The notes under the pieces are model-generated. The model ran no database searches, was not told the origin of the DNA, and saw nothing but the letters and a program-made list of their open reading frames with translations. A stretch of 64,000 nt of DNA from Oceanobacillus polygoni (GTDB lineage Bacteria > Bacillota > Bacilli > Bacillales > Amphibacillaceae). The translations under genes were made by a program, and so were the position numbers. The stretch's first letter is position 1, and every line of letters starts with the position of its first letter. Shown one piece after another: positions 63,024-64,000 of this stretch. The DNA lies in the NCBI RefSeq assembly GCF_008304605.1, contig NZ_PIJY01000001.1, positions 62,001 through 126,000 on the forward strand, in the 5' to 3' direction.

Positions 63024-63605
63024 TTGAAAAGAAATCTTTTGATTGGAACAGTAGCAGTAACAAGCATTTTGGGTAGCGCCGCAATCGTGGGGGCATCGGA
63101 TGACAATAACATCGTGGATAATCAAGCATTTACCGCAGAACAAGCCATCCAGACAGCATTCGAAAAAGTGGAAGGATTCGTACAGGAAGTAGAACTTTCC
63201 TTCGAAGAGGATGAAAATTATTATGAAGTTCAAATCGAAAGCAGCGCTAATGCGTATGAATTTAACATTGATGCAGCAACAGGAAAAATTGCAGGACAAG
63301 ATATTAAAAATACTATAGAAGAAAAGCAGGAAGAAACTGGACAGAAACTCTCTTTTGATAACAGTAATTATTCGAATGAATCAGTTAATGTAACTTCACT
63401 TGAAGAGTACAATACCATTATCGATCAGGTAAATACAGAAGGTTTGACTTTTCATCCGGTTACTGACAATCAAGGAAACCGCATCATGTTCTTAGTTGAC
63501 GCCGACGGGAAAAAGCACTTTAAAACCATTTTCATAAAACACGACAACCTTCTGAAAATCATTGATGTGAACGGTCGTGGACAGGTATACAACGGCAGCC
63601 TTTAA
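63024..63605 (+). CDS. Secreted PepSY-like domain protein
   Basis: A 193-residue exported protein: signal peptide MKRNLLIGTVAVTSILGSAAIVGAS, then a PepSY-type segment (AEQAIQTAFEKVEGFVQEVELSFEEDENYYEVQIES ... AYEFNIDAATGKI) and a C-terminal domain ending in KIIDVNGRGQVYNGS. PepSY modules often inhibit or modulate proteases or bind cell-surface partners. A TTG at 63024 is chosen, with AAAGGAGGGAG upstream. Divergent from the other secreted gene, with 300 bases between. Confidence 0.78.
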   Translation: MKRNLLIGTVAVTSILGSAAIVGASDDNNIVDNQAFTAEQAIQTAFEKVEGFVQEVELSFEEDENYYEVQIESSANAYEFNIDAATGKIAGQDIKNTIEEKQEETGQKLSFDNSNYSNESVNVTSLEEYNTIIDQVNTEGLTFHPVTDNQGNRIMFLVDADGKKHFKTIFIKHDNLLKIIDVNGRGQVYNGSL

Positions 63606-63628
63606 TGAAAAGCACCATCTAAATTTCC

Positions 63629-63662
63629 CCATCCTAAAGTGACACCCCTCACTTTAGGATGG
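63629..63662. terminator. 14-bp stem terminator after the PepSY gene
   Basis: CCATCCTAAAGTGA / TCACTTTAGGATGG with a 6-base loop. Its T-tail is weak on the plus strand. Confidence 0.7.
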
Positions 63663-63730
63663 AAATGTTCACCATTTGTTTTCTTTTTTAGTCCGGGAAG
63701 ATGATTTAAATTGAACCTTGTCATTAGTAA

Positions 63731-63768
63731 TAAAAAAAGCCATCCAAATATATATCAGACGACTTTTT
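63731..63768 (-). terminator. Terminator of the partial membrane-protein gene
   Basis: On the minus strand AAAAAGTCGTC pairs with GATGGCTTTTT through two G-U wobbles. The wobbles work only in that direction, which assigns it to the minus-strand gene at the window edge. Confidence 0.65.
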
Positions 63769-63862
63769 GCATTTTATTCTTCACTTATAATGTCACTTGA
63801 ATTGTATTATTTGTAAGTATATCCCAAAGCCACTAAAAGGAATATTACTTTTTTTTACACTA

Positions 63863-64000
63863 TTATCTTTTTAATTTCTTTACAAACAATGTAAACCAGT
63901 AGGATATAAAGACTACTGCAAGATCAACAAGGAATATATGGAAATTATTTGTACCCTTATGAAGCTCCAATATGCCCATCCATATTTCCAGTGTTGCAAA
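63863..64000 (-). CDS. Membrane protein, C-terminal end (5' end cut by window)
   Basis: The last 45 codons of a minus-strand gene are visible: FATLEIWMGILELHKGTNN, then one hydrophobic helix (FLVDLAVVFISYWFTLFV) and a basic tail KKLKR. The N-terminus lies outside the window. The family cannot be assigned from this part. A minus-strand terminator follows about 95 bases further on. Confidence 0.65.
   Translation of the reverse strand, partial: FATLEIWMGILELHKGTNNFHIFLVDLAVVFISYWFTLFVKKLKR

Noticed and set aside
62964-63026. ATG at 62994 as the start of the PepSY gene (and ATG 62726 for the divergent gene)
   Set aside because: Neither ATG has a ribosome binding site, while AAAGGAGG lies at ideal distance before TTG at 63024 and 62696, and the signal peptides then start correctly.

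Overview
The window reads as a chromosomal segment of an endospore-forming, low-GC Gram-positive bacterium of the family Bacillaceae. The reasons are AT-rich DNA, strong GGAGG ribosome binding sites, frequent TTG starts, rho-independent terminators after most transcripts, and genes typical of the family (pdxR-pdxS-pdxT, fruR-fruK-fruA, an RNase J, YheC/YheD-type ATP-grasp, DUF2187, YfmQ-like, PaiA, FosB, catE-like with an HxlR regulator). The character is closest to Oceanobacillus or a neighbouring genus, but that is inference from gene content. I see no rRNA, tRNA, CRISPR array, prophage or intact insertion sequence.

Region by region. 0-8 kb: a partial ResA-like thioredoxin, a DmpA-type aminopeptidase, an RluA pseudouridine synthase, a small HTH/acetyltransferase pair, a chemoreceptor, an RNase J and a PfoR-like membrane transporter. 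8-12 kb: the fructose operon fruR-fruK-fruA, preceded by a cre-like site and repeats that may be the repressor operator. 12-17 kb: a KAS III-like enzyme without the usual His/Asn, paired with a small STAS-like protein, then pdxR divergent from pdxST with direct-repeat operators. 17-21 kb: an operon for a MacB/FtsX-type ABC exporter plus a membrane PASTA-repeat protein; a 150-bp inverted-repeat element flanked by a perfect 12-bp duplication lies between permease and ATPase genes. 21-26 kb: acetyltransferase, nucleotidyltransferase-like, MFS and MarR genes, then a nidogen-domain, Cys-rich protein. 26-34 kb: queF under a preQ1-I riboswitch with a consensus promoter, a BASS-family transporter, a CofE-like ligase divergent from a LysR regulator, a spore ATP-grasp gene, and a BNR-repeat/membrane protein pair.

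34-44 kb is a redox and electrophile-response region: a catechol dioxygenase-like gene with an LLM flavin oxidoreductase, divergent from a YodB/CatR-like HxlR regulator; an aldo/keto reductase; an IclR regulator that appears to start with ATC, followed by an Old Yellow Enzyme; and several VOC-fold proteins. 44-64 kb is an accessory-like stretch of single genes and short operons, mostly on the minus strand: AraC regulators, lipoproteins, HAD, FosB, peptidase E, methyltransferase, MBL-fold hydrolase, LysE exporter, Nudix, several GNAT acetyltransferases including PaiA, a DapA-like lyase and divergent small secreted proteins. This part holds decayed genes (a twice-frameshifted peptidase E near 59 kb and short remnants near 57 and 58 kb) and a resolvase-like protein lacking the catalytic serine.

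Candidates for an undescribed system are the PASTA-ABC operon with its inserted element and the KAS III-like/STAS-like pair. Functions are assigned from recognisable motifs and family resemblance read by eye; no database search was possible.
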